From Companilactobacillus metriopterae (lineage in GTDB: Bacteria; Bacillota; Bacilli; Lactobacillales; Lactobacillaceae), in NCBI RefSeq assembly GCF_004117915.1, contig NZ_RSTD01000001.1, positions 496,001-560,000 on the forward strand: a stretch of DNA of 64,000 nt. The letters are read 5' to 3'. Of this stretch, positions 29,971 to 39,677 are shown in pieces (within the stretch, counting starts at the first letter, position 1; each line of letters starts with the position of its first letter). Under the pieces are notes generated by a model. It made no database searches, was not told where the DNA came from, and saw only the letters and a list, made by a program, of their open reading frames with translations. Both the position numbers and the translations under genes were made by a program.

Positions 29971-30240
29971 ATGGCTATTTCTAAAGCACAAAAAAATGAA
30001 ATCATTAAGCAATACGCACGTAAAGAAGGGGATACTGGTTCTCCAGAAGTACAAGTTGCTGTATTGACATTTGAAATTAACTCATTAAACGATCACTTGA
30101 AAGTTAACAAGAAAGATCACCATTCATATGTTGGTCTTCTAAAGAAAATTGGTCACCGTCGTAATCTTCTTTCTTATCTAAGAAATAAAGATGTTCAACG
30201 TTACCGTGAACTTATTCAATCACTTGGTCTACGTCGTTAA
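29971..30240 (+). CDS. rpsO: 30S ribosomal protein S15
   Basis: The 89-residue protein has standard S15 length and signatures: [40 protein letters not shown] and the terminal [13 protein letters not shown]. It binds the 16S rRNA central domain. An AAGGTGG ribosome site precedes ATG 29971. A palindromic terminator follows immediately, separating it from rnjB. Confidence 0.98.
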   Translation: MAISKAQKNEIIKQYARKEGDTGSPEVQVAVLTFEINSLNDHLKVNKKDHHSYVGLLKKIGHRRNLLSYLRNKDVQRYRELIQSLGLRR

Positions 30241-30249
30241 TACTTTTAT

Positions 30250-30280
30250 AAAGGGAAGCTCATATGAGCTTCCCTTTTTT
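30250..30280 (+). terminator. intrinsic terminator after rpsO
   Basis: A perfect palindrome AAAGGGAAGCTCAT/ATGAGCTTCCCTTT is centred at 30263/30264, with additional T residues. Confidence 0.9.
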
Positions 30281-30421
30281 GTTGCTTTGTTAGTTCTTTT
30301 TATTCATTGTTATGTTAAAATATTCGCTAGGTATAACATACGTAGTCTTTGTATTTTTAGAAGACAAAAACATGGAACAATATCGATAGAATTTAACTTA
30401 AATTGAAATGAGAGAAAATTA

Positions 30422-32119
30422 ATGAGCAAACAAATTAAAATAGATATTTTAAGCGGGGTACGTGAAAACGGAAAAAACATGTACGCTGTTGAAGTAAATG
30501 ACGAAATTTATATTTTAGATATAGGATTACAATATCCTGATAATGATTTATACGGAATAGATATGGTTGTTCCAGATATGACTTACATTAAAGAAAATAT
30601 TGATAAAGTTGTTGGAGTATTTCTTACTCACGGACATTCAGATGCCATCGGTGCATTACCGTATTTGATTAGTGAGTATGATGTTCCAGTGTTTGGATCA
30701 GAAATGACTATCGAGCTTGCTAAGATTGTAGTTTCAAATGACAAGCGTAGCAAAAAATTCAGTAATTTTCATGTTATTGATGGAAATACTGAAATTGATT
30801 TTGAAGAAGCAACAATTTCATTTTTCAGAACTACACATTCAATCCCTGGATCATTAGGAATTTCAATTAATACAGGCGAAGGACAGATTGTTTATACTGG
30901 AGATTTCAAATTTGACCAATCTGCTTTACCTACATATAAAACTGATTACAGCAAAATAGCAAAAATAGGTACTGAAAACGTTATTGCTCTATTGAGTGAT
31001 TCTGCTAATGCAGAAACAGTTGCAGAAACCTCAAATGAACGTGAAGTATTTGACCATATTTTGGATACTTTTGAATACCACAACGGCAGAATAATAGTAG
31101 CCCAAGTAGCTTCAAATATTCAAAGAATGCAAGAAGTTTTGGATGCAGCATATAAGACTGGTAAAAAGGTTTATCTTACAGGTCATGATGCACATAAAAT
31201 TTTAAAAACAGCTATGAAGTTGGAATATTTACATGTTCCTAGTGATGATTTAATTATTGACAGTTCAAAGCTGAATGAAACTGATGACACTGAACTAGTT
31301 ATAATTGAAACAGGTCGAATGGGTGAACCTATTAAGTTACTTCAACGTATGGCAGACCCAACAACAAAAACAGAATTTCAAATTAAAGAAGGAGACTTGG
31401 TTTTTGTTGCAACTACTCCTTCACATGCCATGGATACAGCTTTTGCTAGAACTAGAGATGCTATCTATAGAGCTGGTGCCGATATCAAAGTACTAGGAGA
31501 TAAATTAAATCCTTCAGGTCACGCAAATAGAAATGATTTGCAATTGATGATTAATTTACTTAATCCTCAAAATTTAATTCCAGTTCAAGGTGAATATCGT
31601 TTACTTGATTCACATTCTAGAATTGCTAATCAAACAGGCATGCCTTACCAGAATATTTTTATTACTAAAAATGGTGACGTTCTTAACTACGAAAATGGTC
31701 AATTTTATCGTGGAAAAGGTGTAACAGCTGGCGATACTATGATAGATGGTATTGGCGTGGGCGACATTGGAAGCATTGTTCTTCGTGACCGTGAGTTATT
31801 GGCAGAAGATGGTGTTTTTGTTGCGGTAGTTACAATTGATCGTAAAAAGAAAAAAGTTGTTGCCAAGCCCAAAATCACAGCACGTGGTTTCGTATACATG
31901 AGAACTAGTCGTGATCTTCTAAACGAAAGTTCAGAGATAATAGAACAAAATATTGTTAACTATTTAGAAAACAGCAAAGAATTTGATTGGTCTGATCTAA
32001 AACAAGGTGTTAGAGATAAATTAAGTAAATATCTTTACGATCAAACAAGTAGACACCCAGTAATTCTTCCAGTAATTATGGAAGTAAATCAAAATAGACA
32101 TAGAAAGGCAAAGAGATAG
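30422..32119 (+). CDS. rnjB: ribonuclease J2
   Basis: The 565-residue beta-CASP protein is collinear with RnjA, but the zinc motif reads HGHSDA (H70, H72, D74, A75), so the last His of HxHxDH is replaced by Ala. This same loss is known for Bacillus RNase J2, which works as a partner of J1 with weak activity of its own. GDFKFD and the C-terminal domain are kept. ATG 30422 follows a GAGAGAAA ribosome site. It lies after rpsO but beyond a terminator, and its own promoter is not obvious. Confidence 0.94.
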   Translation: MSKQIKIDILSGVRENGKNMYAVEVNDEIYILDIGLQYPDNDLYGIDMVVPDMTYIKENIDKVVGVFLTHGHSDAIGALPYLISEYDVPVFGSEMTIELAKIVVSNDKRSKKFSNFHVIDGNTEIDFEEATISFFRTTHSIPGSLGISINTGEGQIVYTGDFKFDQSALPTYKTDYSKIAKIGTENVIALLSDSANAETVAETSNEREVFDHILDTFEYHNGRIIVAQVASNIQRMQEVLDAAYKTGKKVYLTGHDAHKILKTAMKLEYLHVPSDDLIIDSSKLNETDDTELVIIETGRMGEPIKLLQRMADPTTKTEFQIKEGDLVFVATTPSHAMDTAFARTRDAIYRAGADIKVLGDKLNPSGHANRNDLQLMINLLNPQNLIPVQGEYRLLDSHSRIANQTGMPYQNIFITKNGDVLNYENGQFYRGKGVTAGDTMIDGIGVGDIGSIVLRDRELLAEDGVFVAVVTIDRKKKKVVAKPKITARGFVYMRTSRDLLNESSEIIEQNIVNYLENSKEFDWSDLKQGVRDKLSKYLYDQTSRHPVILPVIMEVNQNRHRKAKR

Positions 32120-32141
32120 AAATATTATCTCTCAGTAACTT

Positions 32142-33089
32142 ATGGACGATTCTGAAAATTTAAACCAAATTTTGGAAAAAGCCGAAGATGCCTTAGAAAA
32201 AGGAAATTGGGAAGAATCTGCTGATCTATATACACAAGCATATTCTATTGAACAGAATTTTGAAATTAATCAAGGATTAGCCGAAGCTCTTCTGAACCTG
32301 AATAGGGCAGATGAAGCTGAGGTTGTAATCCTTGATTTTTTTAATAAATACCTAGGAAGTCCCAATGCATCTAAATTGGCTTTTGACATTATTATAGAGA
32401 ATAATGATTATCTTTTAGCAAATCAGTCGCTAAATTTTTATAAAAGAAATCCAGCAAATAACATACCTAAAGAACAAATTGAAAAGTTTGAGAACAAAAT
32501 CCGTATATCTGAGGAAAGACATATCAGAGCGTATAAACCACAATTAGATAGGCTGAAAGATAGAGTTTCATCTATAGTTACTATGCCTATGAATGATCAG
32601 ATACAGATGCTTCGTGGGCTTCGTGAGTTAGATAAGGGAAATTACATTGAACTATCTAAAGAGTTACTTCAAAATCCACTCCTACATCCGTTATTGAAAA
32701 ATGAAATTTTAGAGAATGTTTACAAGCTAGGATTAGATGAAGAAATTAATTTCTCTTTTTATGGTGAATATCGAAAGATAAATCCAATCAATTTGTATCC
32801 AATACTTGCATCTAAAATATTCGATGATATGGTCAAAGAAGTAGAGAAACAATTATCTGATAGTGGGAATGCTTCTCAAATTGAGAACATCAATTCAGAG
32901 TTATCCTTGTATGTTGCACTCGTGTATCCATATGGGGAAGAAATAATTAAAGATCCATCAATGTGGGTCAAAGAAATACTTGCAAATTATGATTTAATAT
33001 CGGAAGATAAAGTGGTCGGAAATGACGATATTAAGAACATAAATCAGTGGTTAGAAAGATTTGAAAGCTTAATGAGTCAATTTCAGTAA
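32142..33089 (+). CDS. TPR-repeat protein
   Basis: This 315-residue acidic soluble protein has tetratricopeptide-like helical repeats in its first 100 residues (DALEKGNWEESADLYTQAY, GLAEALLNLNRADEAEVV) and a longer helical C-terminal part without recognised motif. No signal peptide is seen. It lies 22 bases after rnjB and before tuf, without a terminator on either side, so it is likely co-transcribed with rnjB. The function is unknown; it differs from the TPR protein at 4.8 kb. Confidence 0.78.
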   Translation: MDDSENLNQILEKAEDALEKGNWEESADLYTQAYSIEQNFEINQGLAEALLNLNRADEAEVVILDFFNKYLGSPNASKLAFDIIIENNDYLLANQSLNFYKRNPANNIPKEQIEKFENKIRISEERHIRAYKPQLDRLKDRVSSIVTMPMNDQIQMLRGLRELDKGNYIELSKELLQNPLLHPLLKNEILENVYKLGLDEEINFSFYGEYRKINPINLYPILASKIFDDMVKEVEKQLSDSGNASQIENINSELSLYVALVYPYGEEIIKDPSMWVKEILANYDLISEDKVVGNDDIKNINQWLERFESLMSQFQ

Positions 33090-33117
33090 TTAAATAGTAT
33101 TTTTTTCGACTAAAGTA

Positions 33118-33146
33118 TTTACAATCCCACTGTGGATACGTATAAT
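33118..33146 (+). promoter_or_regulatory. tuf promoter P1
   Basis: TTTACA (33118-33123) and TATAAT (33141-33146) are separated by exactly 17 bases. Confidence 0.75.
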
Positions 33147-33186
33147 TCGAAGAGTATATTTTTAGTGGTCGATTTGCTCTATTGCT

Positions 33187-33214
33187 TTGCTTTCGCCTCT
33201 GAAAGTAGTATAAT
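33187..33214 (+). promoter_or_regulatory. tuf promoter P2
   Basis: TTGCTT (33187-33192) and TATAAT (33209-33214) are separated by 16 bases, 68 bases downstream of P1. Tandem promoters fit the high demand for EF-Tu. Confidence 0.65.
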
Positions 33215-33288
33215 TCTTCAGTAAAGAGTCATCTAAAGCAAGTCTTTGGATAATCTTATGAAATGAAATTTTAGGAGGATCCTTTATA

Positions 33289-34479
33289 ATGGCAGAAAAA
33301 GAACATTATGAGAGAACAAAACCCCATGTAAATATTGGGACAATTGGTCACGTTGACCACGGTAAAACTACACTCACAGCAGCAATCACAAAAGTTTTGG
33401 CTGACCAAGGTCTAGCTAAAGCTGAAGATTACTCTACTATCGATTCAGCTCCAGAAGAAAAAGAACGTGGTATTACAATCAATACTGCCCACGTTGAATA
33501 TGAAACAAAAGCTCGTCACTATGCTCATATCGACGCTCCAGGACATGCTGATTACGTTAAGAACATGATCACTGGTGCTGCACAAATGGATGGTGCCATC
33601 CTTGTTGTTGCCGCAACTGATGGTCCTATGCCACAAACACGCGAACATATCCTACTAGCTCACCAAGTTGGTGTTGATTACATCGTTGTCTTCTTGAACA
33701 AGACTGACCTTGTTGATGACCCTGAACTAACAGATCTAGTTGAGATGGAAGTTCGTGAATTACTTTCAGAATACGATTATCCTGGTGATGATATTCCAGT
33801 TATTCGTGGTTCAGCTCTTAAAGCACTTGAAGGTGATCCTGAAAATGTTGCAGCTGTTCAAGAATTGCTAGACACAATTGATGAATATATCCCAACTCCA
33901 GATCGTGAAAACGACAAGCCATTCTTGATGCCTGTCGAAGACGTATTTACAATCACTGGTCGTGGTACTGTTGCTTCAGGACGTATCGATCGTGGTGTCG
34001 TTGAAGTTGGTGACGAAGTTGATATCGTTGGTTTGAAACCAGAAATCGCTAAGTCAACAGTTACAGGACTAGAAATGTTTAGAAAGACTCTTGATAAAGG
34101 TGAAGCCGGAGATAACGTTGGTGTTCTTCTTCGTGGTGTTAACCGTGATGAAATCGAACGTGGACAAGTTCTTGCTAAGCCAGGTTCAATCCAAACTCAC
34201 AACAAATTCAAGGGTGAAGTTTATATCCTTTCTAAAGAAGAAGGTGGACGTCATACTCCATTCTTCTCAAACTATAGACCACAATTCTATTTCCACACAA
34301 CTGATGTTACAGGTGTTATTGAACTACCATCTGGTGTAGAAATGGTTATGCCTGGTGACCAAGTTACTTTTGAAGTTGACTTGATTGCTCCAGTAGCTAT
34401 CGAACAAGGTACAAAATTCACTGTTCGTGAAGGTGGACGTACTGTTGGTGCCGGTGTTGTTACTGAAATCTTAGACTAA
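33289..34479 (+). CDS. tuf: translation elongation factor Tu
   Basis: The 396-residue GTPase has the G1 motif GHVDHGKT (19-26), [27 protein letters not shown] and NKTDL, then domains 2 and 3 with the EF-Tu C-terminus [13 protein letters not shown]. It delivers aminoacyl-tRNA to the ribosome. An AGGAGGAT ribosome site precedes ATG 33289. It is a monocistronic unit here with two promoters and a strong terminator, not part of the str operon. Codon use is restricted, consistent with very high expression. Confidence 0.99.
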   Translation: MAEKEHYERTKPHVNIGTIGHVDHGKTTLTAAITKVLADQGLAKAEDYSTIDSAPEEKERGITINTAHVEYETKARHYAHIDAPGHADYVKNMITGAAQMDGAILVVAATDGPMPQTREHILLAHQVGVDYIVVFLNKTDLVDDPELTDLVEMEVRELLSEYDYPGDDIPVIRGSALKALEGDPENVAAVQELLDTIDEYIPTPDRENDKPFLMPVEDVFTITGRGTVASGRIDRGVVEVGDEVDIVGLKPEIAKSTVTGLEMFRKTLDKGEAGDNVGVLLRGVNRDEIERGQVLAKPGSIQTHNKFKGEVYILSKEEGGRHTPFFSNYRPQFYFHTTDVTGVIELPSGVEMVMPGDQVTFEVDLIAPVAIEQGTKFTVREGGRTVGAGVVTEILD

Positions 34480-34500
34480 TATCTAAAATTATTAGTTTTA

Positions 34501-34532
34501 AAGACAAGACTTTTAGTCTTGTCTTTTTTTTT
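34501..34532 (+). terminator. intrinsic terminator after tuf
   Basis: AAGACAAGACT (34501-34511) pairs perfectly with AGTCTTGTCTT (34515-34525) around TTT; T run follows. Confidence 0.92.
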
Positions 34533-34566
34533 GTAGTTATAAGGATTTATAAAATACATACAATTG

Positions 34567-34595
34567 TTTACAATATCAGCATTTTAAGGTAATAT
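34567..34595 (+). promoter_or_regulatory. promoter of tig
   Basis: TTTACA (34567-34572) and TAATAT (34590-34595) are separated by 17 bases, about 30 bases before the start codon. Confidence 0.55.
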
Positions 34596-34630
34596 TTAAC
34601 GTATGATATTTGAAATACCGGAGGAATATA

Positions 34631-35917
34631 ATGTCTGCTAAGGCTAAATATACAAAAAAAGAAAATAATACAGGTGAACTAAAATTTGAAATTGATCAAG
34701 ATACTATTAAAAAAGGTCTTGATACTGCATTTAACCGTGTAAGAAAAAATTTGAACGTACCTGGTTTTCGTAAGGGAAAAGTTTCACGTCCAATCTTTGA
34801 AAGAATGTACGGAGAAGAAGCACTTTATGAAGATGCTCTAAATGCAATGCTACCATTTTCATATCAACAAGCTGTTGATGAAACAGGTGTAGAACCTATT
34901 GATCAACCTCAAATCACAGTTGATTCAATGGAAAAAGGCAAACCTTGGTCTATTACTGCTACAATTTCATTGAAACCAGATGTTGAACTTGGTGATTATA
35001 AAGGCCTTACAGTTAAAAAGCAAAAGCGTAATGTAATGAAGACAGATGTTGAAAAACGTCTAGAGAGTATGCAAGCTCAACAAGCTGAACTAGTATTAAA
35101 AGATGGTAAAGCTGAAGAAGGCGATACTGTTGTTATCGATTACGTTGGTACTGTTGATGGAGTTGAATTCGATGGTGGAAGTGCACAAAACTATTCACTA
35201 GAACTAGGTTCAGGCTCATTCATTCCTGGATTCGAAGACCAACTTGTTGGATCTAAAGCAGGGGACAAAGTTGAAGTTAAGGTAACATTCCCAGAAGAAT
35301 ACCAAGCTGAAGAACTTGCAGGAAAAGATGCTGTATTCTCAACTACTGTTCATGAAGTTAAAACAAAAGAACTTCCAGAATTGGATGATGATTTTGCAAA
35401 AGATGTTGATGACTCAGTAGAAACACTTGATGAACTTAAGAAGAAAATTCACGCTGATATTAAAGAAGAAAAACGTCAAACTGCCGAAGAAAACATTCAA
35501 GAAGAAGCAATTTCTACAGCTGTTAAGAATGCCAAAATCGATGGTATCCCTGATGTAATGGTGGAAACAGAAGTTTCTAACCAAATGAATCAATATTTAG
35601 CTAACTTAAGACGTCAAGGAATTGAACCAGACTTGTACTACCAAATGACTGGTACTTCTGAAGAAGATTTAAGAAATCAATTCAAAAAAGACGCTGAAGA
35701 ACGTGTTAAAACTGATTTAGTAATTGAAGCTATTGTTGCTAAAGAAGGTTTGAAAGCAACTGAAGCTGAAATTAAAGACGAAATAAAATCATTGGCTGAC
35801 GAATACAACATGGAAGAAGAAGCTGTTAGAGGAGCTCTTACAGATGACATGCTTTCACATGATATTGCTGCTAAAAAAGCAATTGAATTAGTTGTTGATT
35901 CTGCTGAAGAAAAATAA
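34631..35917 (+). CDS. tig: trigger factor chaperone
   Basis: The protein has 428 residues from ATG 34631; the GGAGG at 34620-34624 fixes this start and excludes an in-frame TTG 21 bases upstream. The N-terminal ribosome-binding domain carries the [13 protein letters not shown] signature near residue 45. An FKBP-type PPIase domain follows around 160-245 ([14 protein letters not shown]), then the helical C-terminal chaperone domain. It binds nascent chains at the ribosome exit. The tig-clpX order is conserved in Firmicutes. Confidence 0.97.
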   Translation: MSAKAKYTKKENNTGELKFEIDQDTIKKGLDTAFNRVRKNLNVPGFRKGKVSRPIFERMYGEEALYEDALNAMLPFSYQQAVDETGVEPIDQPQITVDSMEKGKPWSITATISLKPDVELGDYKGLTVKKQKRNVMKTDVEKRLESMQAQQAELVLKDGKAEEGDTVVIDYVGTVDGVEFDGGSAQNYSLELGSGSFIPGFEDQLVGSKAGDKVEVKVTFPEEYQAEELAGKDAVFSTTVHEVKTKELPELDDDFAKDVDDSVETLDELKKKIHADIKEEKRQTAEENIQEEAISTAVKNAKIDGIPDVMVETEVSNQMNQYLANLRRQGIEPDLYYQMTGTSEEDLRNQFKKDAEERVKTDLVIEAIVAKEGLKATEAEIKDEIKSLADEYNMEEEAVRGALTDDMLSHDIAAKKAIELVVDSAEEK

Positions 35918-35924
35918 TTAATGT

Positions 35925-35947
35925 AAGAGCCGAAAGGCTCTTTTTTT
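35925..35947 (+). terminator. intrinsic terminator after tig
   Basis: AAGAGCC (35925-35931) and GGCTCTT (35936-35942) around GAAA, followed by T residues. Confidence 0.88.
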
Positions 35948-36026
35948 AATATAAATACTAAATACTTTACTCAAAAAGGGTATAGTGTTATCGTCTATGT
36001 ACTTAAGCCCTTAAGGAGATTTATAT

Positions 36027-37271
36027 ATGTTTGATAGTACAGAAACTACGGGAACAATTAGTTGTTCTTTTTGTGGAAAAACTCAAGATCAAGTTAAAAA
36101 AATAGTTGCTGGACCAGGTGTTTACATTTGTAATGAATGTATTGATTTGTGTAAGGAAATTATTGATGAAGAACTTGTATCTTCTGTTGATTTAAACTTG
36201 GGTGATATTCCAACACCTATACAAATTAAAGAAATTTTAGATCAGTACGTGATTGGTCAATCAGCTGCAAAACGTGCATTATCTGTTGCAGTTTACAATC
36301 ACTATAAACGTATTAATAAAATGGAAAACTCTGATGAAGGTGATACTGAACTTCAAAAGAGTAACATTGCTCTAATAGGACCAACTGGTTCTGGTAAGAC
36401 TTTCCTAGCACAATCACTTGCGCGTATTTTAAAAGTTCCATTTGCAATTGCTGATGCAACAACATTGACTGAAGCAGGTTATGTTGGTGAGGATGTTGAA
36501 AATATTCTATTAAAGCTTCTTCAAAATGCTGATTTTGATGTAGAAAAAGCTGAACATGGAATTATCTATATCGATGAAATAGATAAGATTTCTAAAAAAA
36601 GTGAAAATGTTTCAATAACTCGAGATGTTTCTGGTGAAGGTGTTCAACAAGCACTTCTAAAAATACTTGAAGGTACTATTGCCTCAGTACCACCACAAGG
36701 TGGCAGAAAGCATCCTCAACAAGAACTAATTCAAATAGATACAACTAATATTCTATTTATTGTTGGTGGAGCATTTGATGGTATTGAAACAATTGTCAAG
36801 AATCGTCTTGGTGATAAAACAATTGGTTTTGGTTCAGAAAATGAAACAGTTGATGAAACTGAAAGTTTAATGCAAAAAATTATTCCAGAAGATTTAATGA
36901 AATTTGGTATTATTCCAGAATTTATCGGTCGTATTCCGATTGTTACAGCGTTGGACAAATTAGATGAAGAAGACCTAGTAAACATATTAACTAAGCCAAA
37001 AAATGCGCTAGTAAAACAATATAAGGCACTTCTAGCACTAGATGACGTAGATCTAGAGTTCACAAATGGAGCTCTGAAAGAAATTGCTAAACTAGCAATT
37101 GAAAGAAATACAGGGGCTCGTGGTTTGAGATCAATTGTCGAAGAAACAATGTTAGATACTATGTTTGAAATTCCTGGACGTAAAGACGTAAAAACAGTTA
37201 AAGTTACAAAAGACGCTGTTAAAAAGGATAAAAAGCCAGAAGTAATTTTGGTTAATGGAGAGGTAGCATAA
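36027..37271 (+). CDS. clpX: ATP-dependent Clp protease ATP-binding subunit ClpX
   Basis: The 414-residue AAA+ unfoldase has an N-terminal zinc finger (C13, C16, C35, C38), Walker A GPTGSGKT at 118-125, the pore loop GYVGEDVE, Walker B YIDEIDKI, and sensor motif [11 protein letters not shown] near the C-terminus. It unfolds substrates for ClpP. An AAGGAG ribosome site precedes ATG 36027. It follows tig as usual, but ysxC, normally next, lies 4.8 kb away beyond the pyr operon. Its stop codon is in the loop of the following terminator. Confidence 0.98.
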   Translation: MFDSTETTGTISCSFCGKTQDQVKKIVAGPGVYICNECIDLCKEIIDEELVSSVDLNLGDIPTPIQIKEILDQYVIGQSAAKRALSVAVYNHYKRINKMENSDEGDTELQKSNIALIGPTGSGKTFLAQSLARILKVPFAIADATTLTEAGYVGEDVENILLKLLQNADFDVEKAEHGIIYIDEIDKISKKSENVSITRDVSGEGVQQALLKILEGTIASVPPQGGRKHPQQELIQIDTTNILFIVGGAFDGIETIVKNRLGDKTIGFGSENETVDETESLMQKIIPEDLMKFGIIPEFIGRIPIVTALDKLDEEDLVNILTKPKNALVKQYKALLALDDVDLEFTNGALKEIAKLAIERNTGARGLRSIVEETMLDTMFEIPGRKDVKTVKVTKDAVKKDKKPEVILVNGEVA

Positions 37272-37287
37272 TTTTGCTACCTTTTTT
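37261..37287 (+). terminator. intrinsic terminator after clpX
   Basis: AGGTAGCA (37261-37268) and TGCTACCT (37275-37282), with the stop codon in the loop and T run after. Confidence 0.88.
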
Positions 37288-37296
37288 ATTTTGTTC

Positions 37297-37325
37297 TTGA
37301 CTTTATATGTTAATCCCGCTATTGT
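37297..37325 (+). promoter_or_regulatory. promoter of the pyr operon
   Basis: TTGACT (37297-37302) and TATTGT (37320-37325) are 17 bases apart and lie upstream of both PyrR attenuators. Confidence 0.65.
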
Positions 37326-37340
37326 TATTAACAATAAAAC

Positions 37341-37432
37341 TTTTAACTAAGTCCAGAGAGGCTTAGAAAGTTATCTAATTATATAGGCGACTATTGGATA
37401 CTTTCTATTCTTTTTGGGTAGAAAGTTTTTTT
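37341..37432 (+). promoter_or_regulatory. PyrR attenuator 1
   Basis: The hairpin CTAAG-TCCAGAGAGG-CTTAG (37347-37366) carries the TCCAGAGAG loop bound by PyrR with UMP. A terminator follows: ACTTTCTA (37400-37407) with TAGAAAGT (37419-37426) and a T run. TAGAAAGT at 37364-37371 in the PyrR hairpin can instead pair with 37400-37407, forming the competing antiterminator. PyrR binding would free the terminator and stop transcription when UMP is plentiful. Confidence 0.88.
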
Positions 37433-37454
37433 ATTACAATAAAATAAGGCTTTT

Positions 37455-37543
37455 TAATTAGATCCAGAGAGATCTGAAAAAGTAATTTTGGAGATATACT
37501 CCTTCTTTTTTGGACGCTGGAAAACTAATTTCAGCGTCTTTTT
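37455..37543 (+). promoter_or_regulatory. PyrR attenuator 2
   Basis: A second PyrR hairpin AGATC-CAGAGA-GATCT (37460-37475) again contains TCCAGAGAG. Its terminator is GACGCTG (37513-37519) with CAGCGTC (37532-37538) and five T. TCTGAAAAAG after the hairpin can pair with CTTTTTTGGA just before the terminator arm, giving the antiterminator. It sits directly in series with attenuator 1, before pyrB. Confidence 0.88.
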
Positions 37544-37558
37544 ATATGGAGGAAAACA

Positions 37559-38500
37559 ATGCAAAATATTTTATCAATGTCAGATCTTTCAAACGAAGAA
37601 GTGTACCAACTGATTAAATCAGCAATGTCTTATAAATCAGGTCAAAAAACTAGTATAGGTAAAGACAAATTTGCAGTTAACTTGTTTTTTGAAAATAGTA
37701 CAAGAACTAAATCGAGTTTCCAAGTAGCAGAAATGAATGTTGGTATGAAAGAAATAAATTTTGAAGCATCTACATCCTCAATTTCCAAAGGAGAATCACT
37801 TTACGATACCGTAAAAACATTAGAAAGTATCGGTGCTAGTGTGGCTGTTATTCGTCATAGTAAAGATAGATATTACGATGAATTAATTAACGATGATATG
37901 AACATACATATCATTAATGGGGGAGATGGAACAGGACAACATCCCTCACAGTCACTTTTAGATTTAATGACGATTTATGAAAAATTTGGTAAATTTGAAG
38001 GTCTTAAAGTAGGGATAATTGGAGATTTGAGACACTCTCGAGTTGCACATTCCAACGCAGAAATATTGACTAGATTGGGTTCTGAAGTAAGCTTTGGTGG
38101 AATAGACGAATGGTATAGCGATGAATTTGCTGAAATTGGAGACCACAAAGATGTGGACCAATTATGCCGTGAAATGGACGTAATTATGTTATTAAGAGTC
38201 CAACACGAAAGACTAACAAGTAACGAGAACAAAAAATTTAAAAAAGAAGAATATGCACAAGAGTATGGAATAAATACTAGACGTGTGGAACTGATGAAAG
38301 ATGAAGCCATCATAATGCATCCAGCTCCTGTAAATAGAGATGTCGAAATAGCTTCAGATGTAGTGGAGTGTGATAAATCAGTTATTTTCCAACAAATGAC
38401 AAATGGAGTCTATATGAGAATGGCCATGATTGAAGCAGTTTTAGAAGGGGACAAAGTAAATGACCTTATCAATTCTGAATACAAAGTTATTTCAAAATAA
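37559..38500 (+). CDS. pyrB: aspartate carbamoyltransferase catalytic subunit
   Basis: The 313-residue transcarbamoylase has the carbamoyl-phosphate motif FENSTRTKSSF near residue 43 and HPAPVNRDVEI near 261. It condenses carbamoyl phosphate with aspartate in the second step of UMP synthesis. A GGAGG ribosome site precedes ATG 37559, just after the second attenuator. No regulatory pyrI is present, as usual for Gram-positives. It overlaps pyrC by 41 bases. The pyrR gene and carbamoyl-phosphate synthase genes that often accompany it are absent from this operon. Confidence 0.95.
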   Translation: MQNILSMSDLSNEEVYQLIKSAMSYKSGQKTSIGKDKFAVNLFFENSTRTKSSFQVAEMNVGMKEINFEASTSSISKGESLYDTVKTLESIGASVAVIRHSKDRYYDELINDDMNIHIINGGDGTGQHPSQSLLDLMTIYEKFGKFEGLKVGIIGDLRHSRVAHSNAEILTRLGSEVSFGGIDEWYSDEFAEIGDHKDVDQLCREMDVIMLLRVQHERLTSNENKKFKKEEYAQEYGINTRRVELMKDEAIIMHPAPVNRDVEIASDVVECDKSVIFQQMTNGVYMRMAMIEAVLEGDKVNDLINSEYKVISK

Positions 38501-39677
38501 TAAATTTATACAAACTGACTTCAATGTTGAATCTGAAAAATCTGAAGTTATCAATTTTGATAATACTGCTGTGTTACCTGGTTTGGTGGACATGCATGTT
38601 CACTTCCGTGAACCTGGACAAACTCACAAGGAAACTATTAAAACAGGTAGTATGGCATCTGCACATGGAGGATTCACTACAGTAGCTGCAATGCCCAACG
38701 TAACTCCAGTTCCTGACACAGTGGAAAAATTTGAAAATCAAATTGAATTGAATCACCATAATTCTCAAATAAATACACTTCAATATGCACCAATTACATT
38801 TGATGAAACTTCTTATGAATTGGTGGATATCGAAGGATTATCCAGATCAGGGTCATTTGCATTTTCAAATGATGGTCATGGTGTTATGAATGCTAAAACG
38901 ATGCTAGACGCTATGAATCAGATTGCACAAATAGATAGCCATCTGTGTGCTCATGTTGAAGATAAGAACTTGATGAACAGCGGATATATCTCAAAAAGTG
39001 CAGGATTGCGTTTAGGAATTCCATATATTGAAAGCTGCGCAACATCTTCACAATTAGCTAGAGATTTAATTTTGGCAAAAGAGTCAAATGTACATTATCA
39101 TGTCTGTCATATTTCTACTAGACAAGAACTTAATCTAATAAGAATAGCTAAAGATGCAGGAATAAATGTAACTTGTGAAGTGACGCCACATCATATTATT
39201 TTGAATGAAGAAGATATTCTTAAAGATGATGCGCAATTTAAGATGAATCCTCCACTACGATCCAAATCAGATCAGCAAGCAATGATTGAAGGAATTATTG
39301 ATGGCACAATTGATATGATTGCCACAGATCATGCACCTCATGCGATATCCGAAAAAAATAAGGGATTCGTTAACAGTGCTTTTGGAATAACTGGTATTGA
39401 AACATCATTTTCATTAATGTACACACATCTTGTAGTTAATGAACTTATTACTTTAGAAAAATTAGTCCAGTTAATGTCAGTAAATCCTAGCAGAATTTTT
39501 AATATCCAAAGTGATATCTATAAAAATTTTACGGTAATTGACCTATCTACAACTTATAAAATTTCTAAGAAAGATTTTCTTTCAAAGGGTATTAATACTC
39601 CGTTTGATGGTGAATTAGTTAACGGACGAGTTTTGAAAACTTACTATAAAGGAGAGGAAGTGTACTCATTTGATTAA
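38460..39677 (+). CDS. pyrC: dihydroorotase
   Basis: The 405-residue amidohydrolase has metal-binding DMHVHFREPGQ (H46, H48), the HVCHIST and ATDHAPH motifs, and FSNDGHGV in the central loop. It closes carbamoyl-aspartate to dihydroorotate. ATG 38460 lies inside the end of pyrB, behind GAAGGGG, so translation is probably coupled. It is slightly shorter than the usual type I dihydroorotase of about 425-430 residues, but all motif regions are present. It overlaps pyrF by 8 bases. Confidence 0.94.
   Translation: MTLSILNTKLFQNNKFIQTDFNVESEKSEVINFDNTAVLPGLVDMHVHFREPGQTHKETIKTGSMASAHGGFTTVAAMPNVTPVPDTVEKFENQIELNHHNSQINTLQYAPITFDETSYELVDIEGLSRSGSFAFSNDGHGVMNAKTMLDAMNQIAQIDSHLCAHVEDKNLMNSGYISKSAGLRLGIPYIESCATSSQLARDLILAKESNVHYHVCHISTRQELNLIRIAKDAGINVTCEVTPHHIILNEEDILKDDAQFKMNPPLRSKSDQQAMIEGIIDGTIDMIATDHAPHAISEKNKGFVNSAFGITGIETSFSLMYTHLVVNELITLEKLVQLMSVNPSRIFNIQSDIYKNFTVIDLSTTYKISKKDFLSKGINTPFDGELVNGRVLKTYYKGEEVYSFD

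Noticed and set aside
29747-30067. Open frames on both strands across the rpsT-rpsO gap
   Set aside because: They cross the promoters and ribosome sites of two ribosomal protein genes, have AT-rich composition without protein-like pattern, and lack ribosome sites.
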